In this document: positions 12,201-24,515 of the stretch, piece after piece | Layout of the letters: the number at the start of each line of letters is the position of its first letter | Numbering within the stretch: position 1 is the first letter of the stretch | Assembly (NCBI GenBank): GCA_036877525.1 | Contig: JAZGTH010000035.1 | Span: 2,098,501-2,162,500 of the forward strand | Source: Chromobotia macracanthus | Taxonomy: Eukaryota; Chordata; Actinopteri; Cypriniformes; Botiidae | Reading direction: 5' to 3' | DNA: 64,000 bases | Notes under the pieces: model-generated | The model's database searches: none | The model's input: the letters and a program-made list of their open reading frames with translations, nothing else | Told to the model about the DNA's origin: nothing | Program-made: the position numbers and the translations under genes

Positions 12201-13269
12201 AAATGAAGAACAGGAGGTCTGTTTGTCTGTCTATCCATCTATCCATCCAGTCAATGTTATATGAAATATATTTACCTAATTTTCATCTGTAGGGTACTGC
12301 TCTGGAAGCTCAGCAACTTGAAACACAGCAAGAGATGTCTTCAGTTTCTGAGACCTTAGGTGAGAATTAGTCCAGTGGTTAAGCATCATTTCATTTCATT
12401 CCAAACTTGTAGCAGGTCTGTTTGTTGCATCAAAAGATTTAAAGACCTTTAAGACGCAAAAAAACACTGGTGAGAGAGGAGAAGGGAAAAGAAAAGAGGA
12501 AGTATGAAGGAAGTGTGATAAGATGTTTTAGCACAGTCTCTGCTCGCTGGAACACATTATGGCAAATTAGCACTTACATTACAGATCTGATGTGGTCACA
12601 TCCTTTTCTGACTACCATCATATGCGATCCAATGGCGAAATGATTTAGGCTGTTTACACTGCCACAAAAAGTTGATTTGTTTTCCTCACACTTGCACCAG
12701 TTTTTTCGCATCTGATCTCAGCCATTTCCAAGTGTGGATTTAAATCAGACACAATTCCGATATGTGGGGACACATGCCCTGCGTGTAGACGCCTGTATTC
12801 GATTCCCACTACTAATGACACAACAAATTACATTAATCGTTATCATGGAATCGTCACCATGAACATGGATGAAAGTCATGTGAAAGTGGAGCTCTGAGAG
12901 TAATGTAAACACCAAAATTGAATAAGCACCTTGCTTTACATAAATGTAAATAGACAGGACAAAAAATCAGATATAGTCAAAAGATTGCATCTGTGCTTTA
13001 AACATTGCAGTGTAAAAGCAGCCTTAGACCTCGTTGACAGTTGTATTTAGTGCTGACCACTTCTGATTACCAAAAATGCCTCATAGTATCAGGTGTAAAC
13101 AGAGTCTAAATGTTCCAGAAGTTTTAATTCTTTAACAAAACACTTACACTTTACTATGTTCTCTCTGAGAATCAAACATGCTGTGCCAGTCATAATGAAT
13201 AGACAATGATATCATGCAGATAATCTAAGCCTATTTTCTTTTGTAGACCATCCGGAACAGTCTTCTTAA
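9246..13269 (+). CDS. Nectin-like three-Ig-domain membrane protein, 5' exon not found
   Basis: Eight coding segments with matching phases: 9246-9587, 9852-10154, 10493-10598, 11345-11487, 12007-12088, 12174-12216, 12293-12359 and 13247-13269 (stop TAA). Exon 1 gives a V-type Ig domain ('DEGIYTCIFNLFPSG' is the F strand). Exon 2 gives a C1-type domain ('VTLASCFAS', 'KKVQCVVTH'). Exons 3 and 4 together give a third Ig domain ('EFYCVVDCNPDP', 'GLYICKASNQYGSSSG'). Exon 5 is a transmembrane helix ('WGLFAVISCAVLCMAVFGG') followed by a short cytoplasmic tail with a basic stop-transfer 'RRKK'. The V-C1-C2 order and motifs match nectins and their relatives, which mediate cell adhesion or immune recognition at the surface. 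The tail, about 45 residues, is much shorter than in classical nectins. The first-strand cysteine of the V domain is replaced by serine at 9305-9307. No signal-peptide exon was seen upstream; an upstream exon may lie beyond the repeats or be lost. Confidence 0.8.
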
Positions 13270-13609
13270 AGCCTTTGCAAAGTGGCATGTACATTAAAAG
13301 ACACTGAAGTGATATAGCTCCGGTGCATTAGGCTTAGGCTTAGGCTTGCATTATGGATCCATGACCACGTGCCAGTAACTAAGTCAACAGTTGAGAAAAT
13401 AGCAGCCCCAACAAGACTTTCATAAATTGGAATGGTGAAGATGGATGCCAATAGAGTAAGACGTATCTAGCTCGAGCTCTTGCCAAACTCCTTTGTGAAG
13501 TAAATAAGCACTTTGCATTACAAAATATTGTGTGACATCTGCTTTGAATATGCTTCTGAAGTAAGGAAATACTTGATATGTAAGTTAATGGCGGAAAAAC
13601 TACGCAAAT

Positions 13610-16600
13610 ATAAATACATCATCCGGTACCAGGCCTAACGCCGCCTCGATTTCGAGTTCCATTGTCACCCGATCGCAAACGACCCCACCCCTGCTGGACA
13701 GCCCAGAGAAGATGGACGTGGTAACCTTAAAATTAGAGATTCTTCGCTCACTAATGCGGACATCTCAGAGGTGATTAAATCTGAACTAAAAAGTGCGCTG
13801 ATTGAAGTGCAGATGATTTCAGCCTCCTTTAGAACGAAATACAAGGGGTTAAAAGAGAAATAATAAGTAATGTGGTGGCGATTCATTCTGAGATGGACCA
13901 AATGAAGGCTACAATCAAGTAGGTAGAAGGCGGATTATCAATGTGGTTCAACAAAATCACAACTTTACAGTCTGTGGTAACTGATCTGAAAACAGAGGTG
14001 ACTGTGTTGAGAGGAAAATGCGAAGGCATGGAAGGAAGGATGAGAAGGTGCAACATTAGGATACTTGGAGTAGCTGAGATGGAAGGATCAAGTTCTACTG
14101 TGTTGGTTTCGAGGCTACTGAGAGAATCGCTACAGCTGGACAATGAAGTACTTGTGGACTGTTCGCACAGAAGTCTGGCTCCAAGAAAACAGGATGGGTA
14201 ACCACGTGCCATCGTGGCTAAACTTCACTATTACCAAGACGGTGTCAAGGTGCTGAAACGTGCACGCAGTCGGGCTACGCTGAGATTTAACGGGCAATCA
14301 GTTGCCATCTTTCCTGACTACACTGCAAGCGTCGCCAAAGCCAGGGCTGCATTTACGGAGGTTCAGAAACTGTTGCGTAATCGTCAGGGCGTCCAGTCTG
14401 GCATCCTATTCCTAGCCCTACTACTCATCTCATATGATGGTAAAAAAAAAGAATTCACAGATGCTGATGAAGCGATGAGGTATGTCAAGAAGAATATCAT
14501 CCCTACAGAGACTTGAAAGTAACTGAGAGTTCTATGTGTACATACATTATTCCAGTTTAAACTTGCCCCAATGAAGCAGTAATTTGTTTGTTTACATTAC
14601 GTTCAGTTCTTGCCATGGGGGTATGACTTAGTCATGGGCAAGTGATGTTGTGACTCATTTCATTGGCAACTTTGGCAGGACGATACTTATTTATATAGTC
14701 ATATACCAGTCACTTTATTATAAATGCACTGTCAAAGATCTTCCTCTCTTCCTTCTATTTGCTTGTATCTCTTGATGATAAATAATTTTGGTCACCTTTG
14801 GTTATGAGCTTGTGATGCTCGGTTATGTTCCAAAGGAAGCGTTTAATATTTTCATTACTTTGCCATTACTGTCAGGGTAATAGTATTTACCATACTTATT
14901 AACAATAACATACCATTTTCTATGACTAGAGTAGAGACCGACCTATTAAGGAGTTATGTTATTGTAATGGGGCAACTTTATTCTCTTCCAGTCATCTTGG
15001 CCAACATTTATGCGCCAAACTCGGATAACCCTGTATTCTTTTCGAATCTCTTTTCTCATTTGCCAAATATGACATCACACCACCTTATTCTTGGTGGTGA
15101 CATAAACTGTATACTCCCGTGTTAGACCGCAGTTCACTCAAAAAGGCCTCCCTGTCGAAATCAGCACATTCGATTAAAGCATGTTTCTTAAATCTTATGG
15201 CATAGCTGACGTATGGCGATTTCGCAATCCTACTTCCAGAGAATACTCTTTCTTGTCTCCCGTTCATAAGAGCTACTCCCATATAGATATTTTTTCCTCG
15301 ATAAAAGACTTGTGATTATATAGTTATTTCATAGTCCTCTAATTATAAAAATAGGTATCCCTAATACACAGTCCAATTACCACCCCTGGAGACTCAATTC
15401 TTTGCTACTTTCAGAAGAAGCTTTTACTAAATTCATCTCTTCTGAGATTACATCATTTCTTAAGATTAACCAAACCCCAGAGATGTCTTCTTTAACTATA
15501 TGGGAGTCACTAAAGGCATACTTACGGAGCCAGATAATTTAATATTGTGCAAATAAAAATAGCTGACGCATGAAGTACTGACAGGCTAAATAGTCATATG
15601 CCCTCTGAAAATATAATGAAAAAGCATATATTACTGCAGACTGAATTTGATCTCTTATAAACACAGCAGGCTGAGAATCTCATCTCTAAATCACGACGTG
15701 TGTTATGAACATGGGAAAAGACGGGGCGTATACTTGCTCATCAGCTAAAGCAAAGGACTGGTAATCAGACCATTCCTGCAATTAAAATAGGCAGGGCCTA
15801 AAAATCTACTTACTTTGAGCTTCAACGCGGCACGAGACAGTGGTGTCCTTTGTCCCCACTTTAATTCGCAGTTGCAATGGAACCACTTGTTCTAGCTCTA
15901 AGACAAAGAGCTGACATTGATGACAGTGATGGTATTCAGTGGGCAGGACAGTAACATAAGGTGTTGCTGTATGCGGACAATATGTTACTATACTTGTCAC
16001 ATCCACTCTTAAGTCTCCCCGAATTGATGAATCTACTTACAGAATTTGGCAAAATATCTGGCTATAAAGTCAATATTCAGAAAAGTGAATTAATGCCTGT
16101 TGGTGATGGGGCTAGTTTGTCGTCTCTAGGCTCAGTTCCTTTTAAATTTAGCCCTAACAAACTGAAGTACCTTGGGGTTTGGGTTACACATAAATATAAA
16201 GATTTATATGTGGCCAACTATCAGCCTCTCTTATCCAATCTGAAGCAAGATCTTGAATGCTGGGACCACCTGCCTCTCTCTTTGGGAGGACGAATTAATA
16301 TGGTAAAGATGAATGTACTGCCCAAGTTTTATTATATTTTTCAGTGTCTTCTATTTTTGCTATACTGGATAAATAAAGACACCACTGCCCCTGTATGGCC
16401 AATTCTGGAGGCGGCTTCAATTAGGTCCACTTCTCTAGTAGCCTTGTTGTGTTCTAGTCTACCATTTACAGCCCATCTTAACTTCTAATCCAGTTGTTTA
16501 TACATTCAATTAAAATCTGGAACCAGTTTAGACGGTCTATTTCCCTTAAAGATTTATTACAGGCTGCACCAATCACAAAAAATTACATGTTTGCCCCATC

Positions 16601-17660
16601 AATGATGGATGAGGCTTTTAATGCTTGGACTAAAAGAGGGGTGGTCTCATTGTACGATCTTTATGTTGATGGAAACTTTGCCTCCTTTGAACAGCTGGTA
16701 CAGAAATATGATATTCCCAAATCACACTTCTATAGGAATTTTGTAGCATTGAATTCTAAGTACTTTTCATCACGTATTCCCATTTCTTTATTAGACTGAG
16801 TCACAAAACAGACTATAAGCAGAACTACTCAGCATGTATGATTCAACACCCTTAGACATACTTAAAAATAATTGGGAGACAGATTTATATGAATCAATCT
16901 CAGAAGAAATCTGGCAGAAAATAATACAGGGAATTTTCTCATCATCCATATATCTTAAACATGCTGTAATACAATTCAAAATTGTCAGAAAAAGGTCAGA
17001 CTTTTAAAGAATTATGCTGATATAGATCCTATGTGTGATTGATGTAGGCAGGCTCCTGCCACTCTGTTGCACGTTTTGGACATGTCCAAGGCTTTACATG
17101 TTCTGGATTAGTATTTTTGAGACCTTTTCTGGGGTACTTGGAGAGGTAATAGAACCATCCCCACTTACTGCATTGTTTGGTGTGGCCCCAGAGAACAACC
17201 TTCTCAACAAAAGAAAATTTAACATGTTGGCCTTTGGCTGTCTTTTGGCTAGGAGACTGGTACTGTTTAAATGAATGGACTCTATTTCACTGACACATAG
17301 CCACTGGATAAGGGAAGTCATGTGCCATCTTAAGTTGGAGAAAATTAGACACACAATCAGAGGCTCTATTGGGACATTTTTTAATATCTGGCAGCCTTTC
17401 TTAATTTTTGTTATTAAGGAAATAGAAGCAGACAATACGGTAACGTAAAAGAAAGAAGAAAGAGGAAATAAAGGAAAGAAAGGGGAACTTGTATTAAATG
17501 TTTATTTTATGCTTTTTATGTTTTTCTTTATGGACGTTTGATTATATATACTGTCTATATGTCTGATATTTGGGGTGATGGGGGCCTAGTTATCTGTGTG
17601 TGTTTGTTTTTTTCTCTCCTTCCGTTCTGTATAATGTGAAAACATAAAAAACCTGAAACA
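13610..17660 (+). mobile_element. Decayed L1-type LINE with ORF1 and ORF2 remnants
   Basis: ORF1: coiled-coil-like part at 13941-14201 with 'RRCNIRILGVAEMEGSSS', a stop, then the C-terminal domain at 14214-14516 ('AKLHYYQDGVKVLKRARS', 'NGQSVAIFPDYTASVAKARA'). ORF2: endonuclease near 14920-15120 ('ILANIYAPNSDNPVFFSNL', 'LILGGDIN'), then a long damaged stretch, then the end of the reverse transcriptase at 15961-16360 ('LLYADNMLLYLSHPLLSLP', 'EFGKISGYKVNIQKSEL', 'LKYLGVWVTHKY'). The catalytic YADD box reads YADN here. The tail ends in a short A-rich stretch near 17640-17660. Multiple stops and frameshifts mean this copy cannot move. Boundaries are approximate because no target duplication was found. 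Confidence 0.85.
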
Positions 17661-18100
17661 AGACTTTCAAGAATCAGTAGTTTACAGCAGTTGTTTTCGT
17701 ATTTTGTATGTCTTTCTTATCAGACAAAATTTAGCTCATGCAGCTGTCTCTTAATAAGCTAATGATTGAATCAAGTGTGTTTAATAAGGGAGACAGCAGC
17801 TAACATTTAGCAATTTATACACATTGGTTCTATACAATCTTGCGCTTAACTAGAGAGTGGTGCCAGCAACACCAAGGTTTTAATTACTAGGGTATGTTGG
17901 TTTTGGGTAAAAGCATCTACCAAATGCTTAAATGCTAAAAGATGGATTTAAGCTATATTCCACAGTTTAAGCAGAAACACCAAGGCATCATTTATGATTT
18001 TTTTTGTAGATTTCACTTTAAGCACGTCTTGTTAGAATTGCACACAGTATCAATGCCTGCCCACAGAAACATCAGGTAAGACCACACACTGAAAGTCCGG
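17661..18100. other. No gene seen
   Basis: AT-rich spacer between the LINE and the DIRS fragment. It contains 'gggtaaaagcatctaccaaatgc', cut here to its first part 'gggtaaaagcatctacc', which recurs at 24042 and is a frequent short fish repeat. No reading frame with recognisable similarity. Confidence 0.5.
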
Positions 18101-18660
18101 CGACACTGGGGTGATTCTCCCCCGGTCTACACCAAGGTGCCAGGCTCACCTCTCGACTATCAACCCATCTGAGGATGCCATATGAAAGCCTCTAAAATGT
18201 TTTAGAGGGACCACTGGCCTGTTCCTTAACAAGTGTAGGCAGGCTAGCACTGACTGGGCCCTGTCCTTCATGTGGCAGGCTGCCCTGTTAACCGAATCTA
18301 ACTCCATGCCAAGAAAAGAGATACTCTGCACAGGGGAGAGCTTGAAGTCCCATTTAGTCCAGGCACTGAAGCACCAAGTCCCTGTGCTCACCTAACAATC
18401 CCGAAAGTGGGCCAGAATGAGCCAGTCTTTGAGATAGTTTAGTATGCAAACTATGTATGCTGGTTCAGGACACGCAGGTCTAGGATTGGCTGCAATCTGC
18501 CCCCTTTCTTGTGCACAATGAAGTAGAGCTCTGTATGAGGTGAAGAGAACACCCTTTGTCCAATTTTGTCCAAAATCTGAGCTGCATACGAATGACTGAA
18601 CAGCTTTTTGATATTTGCTACCGTTCCTGATAAATACCTCTCCAAAGTTGACCGTTTCTA
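18100..18660 (-). mobile_element. DIRS-type reverse transcriptase fragment
   Basis: Read on the minus strand: 'SSPHTELYFIVHKKGGRLQP' with 'ILDLRVLNQHT' at 18451-18645, then 'KLSPVQSISFLGMELDSVN' with 'VLACLHLLRNRPVVPLKHF' at 18146-18391. These are the fingers/palm start and the thumb region of a DIRS reverse transcriptase; the part between them, with the catalytic box, is deleted. It belongs to a different DIRS lineage from the 5.6-8.0 kb copy, judging by the sequences around 'LSPVQSISFLGMELDS'. Confidence 0.75.
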
Positions 18661-19363
18661 TGTTTTATCTCTTATGCTTGTAAGCTTAGCATGCTAATTG
18701 TAGCTTCTACATGCTAAGTAATCTTACCTTCCTGACAATCCTACTATTGTTAAATAAATGATCTTGGAACTAAGAGTTGGATTTGTGTTTTAATGGAAAC
18801 AACATCCAAGTAGCACATTGCCTAAACCAGAGCTTTACCATTTTTATATGCATGCTTTTGATGGCCAGATTGAATACTACACTATATCTTGCACTACTTC
18901 ATGAATCTCATGAAGAGATTCATGAAGATATAGAGGTTCTCCTCAATAAAGGGTTAATTTTTTGGTGAAGTGAAATAATATGCAAATATTGTGGGCACTG
19001 TTTAAAATTAATTTTGCATAACAAGAACAAAAATAAATGTGCTCTCTATAACCCTATTATCTCCTAAAACCAGAAAACATACTAACGAATGTTTTTAAAA
19101 AATATGCACAATCTACATAATATACTAATATAAATATCACCTTGCTTACTGGCTTCATGGATTTTTTTTTTGTCATTGATCCATCTGCAGAGTTCCTCCC
19201 AAGACCAAACAAAGCAAGACAGCTGCATTGCTCATTACATTCATATCACTAATTATGTTGACTGTTCACATTGAAATCAATAGTGCTGTATTAATTCCTA
19301 AAGAATAAGCTACATAACACCAGTTTAACTAGTTTTACTTAACTAGGTTTATTATATACACAC
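18661..19363. other. No gene seen
   Basis: AT-rich. A short palindromic run occurs around 18893-18932, where 'ttcatgaatctcatgaagag' is followed by 'attcatgaagatatagag'. The exon expected downstream of the pyridoxal kinase relic (the segment carrying a DPVLGD-type motif) was looked for on the minus strand and not found. Confidence 0.45.
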
Positions 19364-20714
19364 CATATACAAGACTGGGGTTTGCCTCCTTCAGCTCCTG
19401 TACAATGTCTACCACCATATGTGAAAAGGAATCATGCCTAGTGTAGCCTGATGAAAGAAGGTAAGAAAATATCAATATTAATGTCAATATAAAATTATTA
19501 TATTTAATATTACACAATATAAGAATAATATAAAAGCAGTGAATAGACATTATAAAAATACCTTTTTTAACAAAATTACAGCCTATAGTCTACAGCAACC
19601 CAGTCTACAGCAAGTGTGAGTGGTGTTTGTTTATAAAAGACATGCCTGGATTTTAGGGAGTTTTCCAGGATGTTGGTTTGCTGGGTTGTCTGAGTGTTTT
19701 ATTTTAAGTCTTTAGATGAAAACCATTTTACATAATAAGAAACGTAAGTTTTTCCATGTGTTCCCAAGTGTTGACTAGTACATTATAATTTAATTGCACA
19801 CATTATTAATGGATGTAAGAAAACAAAGAAATTTTCACAGTGATTTTCAACCATGATGTGGGCCGAAAAACATGTCTTACTGATACACCTTTTATTTATT
19901 TACGCATTTTTATTTAAAAAGTAAACACTGAAAAACACCTAAAAATAAAAGTGAAACAATGAATGATTCATTTATCACATACTGAAAGGAACACATTCAC
20001 ATATTAATGGTTTAAATTTCAGTCTATAAAGACCTGAAGAGCAGAGACTCATTTAGAATGAGAATCTAAAGCATTGGGGCATAAAGCTCTTCTTCTCATG
20101 CACATAATGGCTCTTACAGGCACATGCACATCACAAACATCAGATCATGTGATTGACCTTTAACAAGACATACAGACAAATGTTACCAATGACCATGGCC
20201 AATAGAGATTCCATGAGCAAAAAGCTTCTCAGAAAATGTCTCAGGTCACCAAGACTGTACCACAAGCAAAAAAATATGCAATGAGCAGCAGTTCATGGTG
20301 TGGTTCAAGCAAATTATAAGAGAAATCTCCCAGAAAATGATTTTTTTAGTGGCTTCGCTTATTTTCATTCAGCCCTTCTGCATTGTGCAACATGATCACA
20401 GGTAGTGTTTCTGTCTGTTATTTGCAGCACATTGCTTTGCTATTCTGCTATGGAATATCTATGACATATATTTATATGATTTATTTAAAATGTTTATCTA
20501 TCATAACGGAAACTGGACCAATTATGCTCTTTATGTAGAGGTCTGGAGTTCATTCAAATCTCTAATGAGCATAAGCAATAGGGACACCTGAGAAACAATA
20601 GGTATTGACTATACCAGTAGACATAGTCATAGTTCACATTCTTGAGCTTGATCCCATGATACAAAACATGAAATTCTTCTGCAGTCAACACTTGAATTTC
20701 CCAGTGCTCACATC
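19364..20714 (-). pseudogene. pdxk: Pyridoxal kinase relic, two exons
   Basis: Exon 20615-20714 (minus) reads 'CEHWEIQVLTAEEFHVLYHG' and then 'IKLKNVNYDYV'. Exon 19364-19447 reads 'YTRHDSFSHMVVDIVQELKE' and then 'ANPSLVY'. Together they match a continuous stretch of pyridoxal kinase, the cytosolic enzyme that phosphorylates vitamin B6 forms. Both exons keep AG acceptors and GT donors. The frame does not carry across the junction: exon 1 ends two bases into a codon, whereas exon 2 needs one base, as expected from a 1-nt deletion in the codons before the donor (family motif VLTG). The N-terminal exons and the exons for ATP binding and catalysis were not found within the window. It is therefore a broken gene copy, not a retrocopy. 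Confidence 0.85.
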
Positions 20715-21088
20715 CTAGCAAACAGATTAGAAACAGACCCAAAACATCTCTTTAGGAGTTTTATATGGGGGTTTGGGTTTTTACTATAATCTCATGCCAG
20801 GACAATCAATTTTCAAAATATTGTTTGTGTATGCAAGACACTAAACGCAAAGTAAATGAGAATAATTAGTCATGCCTAACCTCAATGAGACTTTGATAAG
20901 CTTGTCTAAATTGTCCAAAAAATTGATGATCTGTGTGATTAGAGAAGTTTAAGAGTTTACAAAGTCAACTTTAAACCCGAGCAACTATTAGAGAAGTGAC
21001 AAGTCGTTTCTGCTTTGCATGCATGATAGTGGCGTATAACTGATAAATGATGCTATGCTAAATGACAATGCCGGTTTTATATCCAACA

Positions 21089-21615
21089 TGTCAGGAACAC
21101 AGAGACCCAAATGCGGGTGACGGTCCTTATTCAGACAGAGAGGAAAATACAGCTCGTAAGCAACAAACAGATGCAGCTCCGGCGCAGGCGGGGAGGGAGA
21201 GAGCGGGCAGCGGGAACCGGGAGGGTAACGGGGGGGGCAGGAGGTAGGCTGGGCGGCGGACGGGCAGGAAGAGCAGGAGCGGCACTGCACTTTCCAGGAG
21301 GGACGAGAGAGAGATGACAACAACCAGGAAACGACCTGTAACATATACGGGGAAGAGGAGAAACCAACAGCAAGACAAGGCTTGGGTCTGTGACAACCAA
21401 CGACACGACGTGAGGTCAGGTAGCGGTTTCTGCCGGGACGATCTGACAAAGGACGCAACACGAGGAGGGAATATAAAGGGGAAGAAATAAACGGGAAACA
21501 GATGTGGGGAATAACGAGGGAACAAGAAAACAAGGAGGGCGGGGGGGACACGTGACGCGCCGCCAAACATGCCACGCGCCCCGACAGAAAAACAACAACA
21601 CAGACGATCCTGACA
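21089..21615 (-). mobile_element. GC-rich solo LTR, antisense
   Basis: Termini are TGTCAGG (21089) and CCTGACA (to 21615). Read on the minus strand there is a TATA-like 'ctttatattccc' and later 'ctgaataagga', in the order expected of an LTR. Its GC content is clearly above its surroundings. The 5-bp flank on the left is caaca (21084-21088); on the right caaca occurs at 21614-21618, overlapping the last two bases of the element, so the target duplication is plausible but not clean. Long reading frames crossing it on the minus strand have no recognisable similarity. Confidence 0.65.
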
Positions 21616-22808
21616 ACACATCCCCTAACAACATGACAACACATCCCCTAACAACATGACAACACATCCCCTAACAACATGACAACACATCCCCTAACAA
21701 CATGACAACACATATACCCTAACAACATGACAACACATCCCCTAACAACATGACAACACATATACCCTAACAACATGACAACACATCCCCTAACAACATG
21801 ACAACACATCCCCTAACAACATGACAACACATCCCCTAACAACATGACAACACATCCCCTAACAACATGACAACACATCCCCTAACAACATGACAACACA
21901 TCCCCTAACAACATGACAACACATCCCTAACAACATGACAACACATACCCAACAAAAAAAAAAAAAAAATAACAACATGACAACACATCCCCTAACAACA
22001 TGACAACACATATACCCTAACAACATGACAACACATCCCCTAACAACATGACAACACATATACCCTAACAACATGACAACACATCCCCTAACAACATGAC
22101 AACACATCCCCTAACAACATGACAACACATATACCCTAACAACATGACAACACATCCCCTAACAACATGACAACACATCCCCTAACAACATGACAACACA
22201 TATACCCTAACAACATGACAACACATCCCCTAACAACATGACAACACATATACCCTAACAACATGACAACACATCCCCTAACAACATGACAACACATCCC
22301 CTAACAACATGACAACACACATACAACACCCCTAACAACATGACAACACATCCCCTAACAACATGACAACACATCCCCTAACAACATGACAACACATATA
22401 CCCTAACAACATGACAACACATCCCCTAACAACATGACAACACATATACCCTAACAACATGACAACACATCCCCTAACAACATGACAACACATATACCCT
22501 AACAACATGACAACACATCCCCTAACAACATGACAACACATATACCCTAACAACATGACAACACATCCCCTAACAACATGACAACACATCCCCTAACAAC
22601 ATGACAACACATATACCCTAACAACATGACAACACATATACCCTAACAACATGACAACACATCCCCTAACAACATGACAACACATCCCCTAACAACATGA
22701 CAACACATCCCCTAACAACATGACAACACATCCCCTAACAACATGACAACACATCCCCTAACAACATGACAACACATATACCCTAACAACATGACAACAC
22801 ATACCCCC
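21611..22808. repeat. Minisatellite, 23- and 25-bp units
   Basis: Roughly fifty head-to-tail units. The short unit is acatcccctaacaacatgacaac (23 bp) and the long unit has acatataccc in place of acatcccc (25 bp). Long and short units often alternate, giving a 48-bp higher-order unit, most regularly at 22380-22560. One unit is broken by a run of about 16 A at 21955-21970, and another is altered near 22317-22330. The minus strand is open for long distances (repeated MCCHVVRGCVV), but this only reflects the absence of stops in the unit. Confidence 0.95.
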
Positions 22809-22905
22809 ACAATATCTTTAGCGGTTACTAATTTCCCCACATGGGATTAATAAAGTATGTTTGCCTGTAACTGATACCATGAGAAATTGATTAAATTTAA
22901 TATAG

Positions 22906-23165
22906 ATTTAGTTTAAAAAAAAATAAATAAATAAAACAAAAATGGTAGGCAGGTATCTATAGTATTTTCAGTACCAGCAACAGAGGGAAATCCTCCTAAG
23001 ATGGCAGCGCCACCATGCAACATGGTGTGCTGTAGTTCACCTTCTCTAAATAGTGCAAGTTTTAGGTATTGCGCTGCAATACTATGACCATATCTATAGT
23101 CTATCATGGTCAATTGAAGAGGGAAATCCTGTCCATACCCAGCTAGAAAAAACTTGGCTGCCATA
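22906..23165. repeat. Dispersed repeat fragment
   Basis: The phrase 'ggtatctatagtattttcag' with 'accagcaacagaggg' recurs in similar form at 55590-55640 ('ggtatctataataatttcag', 'caccagaggg'). The minus-strand frame (22913-23164) has no domain I recognise and is probably part of the repeat. The element type is unknown. Confidence 0.5.
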
Positions 23166-24159
23166 ACATTTTTGTCAGTGTGGTTTTATGGGTAATTTCT
23201 AATTTTAAAAAAATAATCTCAGAAATCTTAAGGTAAATTTTAAAGTATTGGGAAAAAACATGAAGGTGGAGGGTTGTGGGGGAACTTCAACTTAAGTTTC
23301 GGTTTGGACCTCCAAATGTGTACAACCAGTCCTGGTTTACAACCAGTCCTGGGTATGGAGGCCCTGCCTCCAAGCCCAATGCCCTAGGCAATTGTTTAGT
23401 TTGCCTATAGGTTGTGTCGGCTCTGATTTAAATGTCTGTAGAAGTTCTTCTTTAATGCATGTATGCAATTCTTTGTACATACTTGACATGTTCATGCTTT
23501 AAATGGACAAAGTACAAGCATTCTTTATAAACTAATAATTGAACAGTGTAATTTGAGCTTCTGACAGTCAATTCATAGGTAAAATCGTAAATGTTCCTCT
23601 TAAATGTAACTTAAAAACTTTTCATTATTAAATCAACATTTTGAATAGACATCTTAAAACATGACATTTCTCTATTTTCCATATATGCAAACAGTGCCCT
23701 GTCAGCCTGAACCCTGTATGCTGTTATAACTGGCACTAGTATTTGTCATGTAAATTTAACAGTAAAAATTGCAACTATTTGCAACACGCAAATATAACTG
23801 TGATGCCTAATGAGTAAATTAAATATTATAACGTGCCAGATAATGGCAGACATGGCTTTGACATGAAACTACCCATGAGCCAAAGTTTTATATAAACTAT
23901 AAAAGGGTTATTTGTTTTTGACTGGTATGTATTTTTAGCAAATAGCTAATAAACCTATAAAATTGAACACAGAGAGGAAATTATTGAGGATGATTGAGGC
24001 TCTTATGGCAAAACGTAGGCTCTCTCACTTTAACATGGCTTTGGGTAAAAGCATCTGCTAAATCAGTAAATGTAAATGTAAGACAACAATATTTAACAAT
24101 TCCTCCTACCTTCTTTGATAAAACAAGGCAAATGTTGACACAACCTGGGATAAGTTGAT
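23166..24159. other. No gene seen
   Basis: AT-rich. The only structure noted is a short duplication at about 23320-23350, where 'acaaccagtcctgg' occurs twice. No exon with similarity was found on either strand. Confidence 0.5.
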
Positions 24160-24515
24160 TCAATTCCATTTTATTTATATAGCGCTTTTACAATGTTACA
24201 TTGCTTCAAAGCAGCTTTACATATAATGAAAAAATAAAACACTGAACAAATGTCAACAAATGTCATGTTCAACAGAATACATGGTATTATTGCAAGTAAT
24301 ACCATGGAGATAGCACATAGAAAGATAACATCTTATGGGACAGGGGTATAAGGGATTTGCACTGATACTATAAAATACACACAAAAGTAAAATACAAGTA
24401 AAATACATTTGCTTGGCAAATGACTAATGAAAATAACTTTCTTGGCTATAAACTCATATCATATAATAATGATTTATAATTATTTATTGGTTTGTCAGTT
24501 CTGATTATATCTGAC
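24160..24515 (-). mobile_element. L2-like LINE 3' fragment, split by an LTR
   Basis: Holds 'gataacatcttatgggacag' and 'tttatttatatagcgctttt', shared with 28000-28150 and 540-1110. The host sequence 'acatctgacaatat' at about 28558 corresponds to the two sides of the LTR insertion here ('atctgac' before it and 'ctgacaatat' after it). Confidence 0.65.

Noticed and set aside
20988..21644. 218-codon minus-strand frame and overlapping frames
   Set aside because: They cross a GC-rich LTR with few stops. The sequence is low complexity, with no domain, and runs into the minisatellite.
21859..22589. Long minus-strand reading frames with repeated MCCHVVRGCVVMLLG
   Set aside because: They are translations of the 23/25-bp minisatellite, which has no stops in those frames. 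There is no codon bias, splice structure or similarity.
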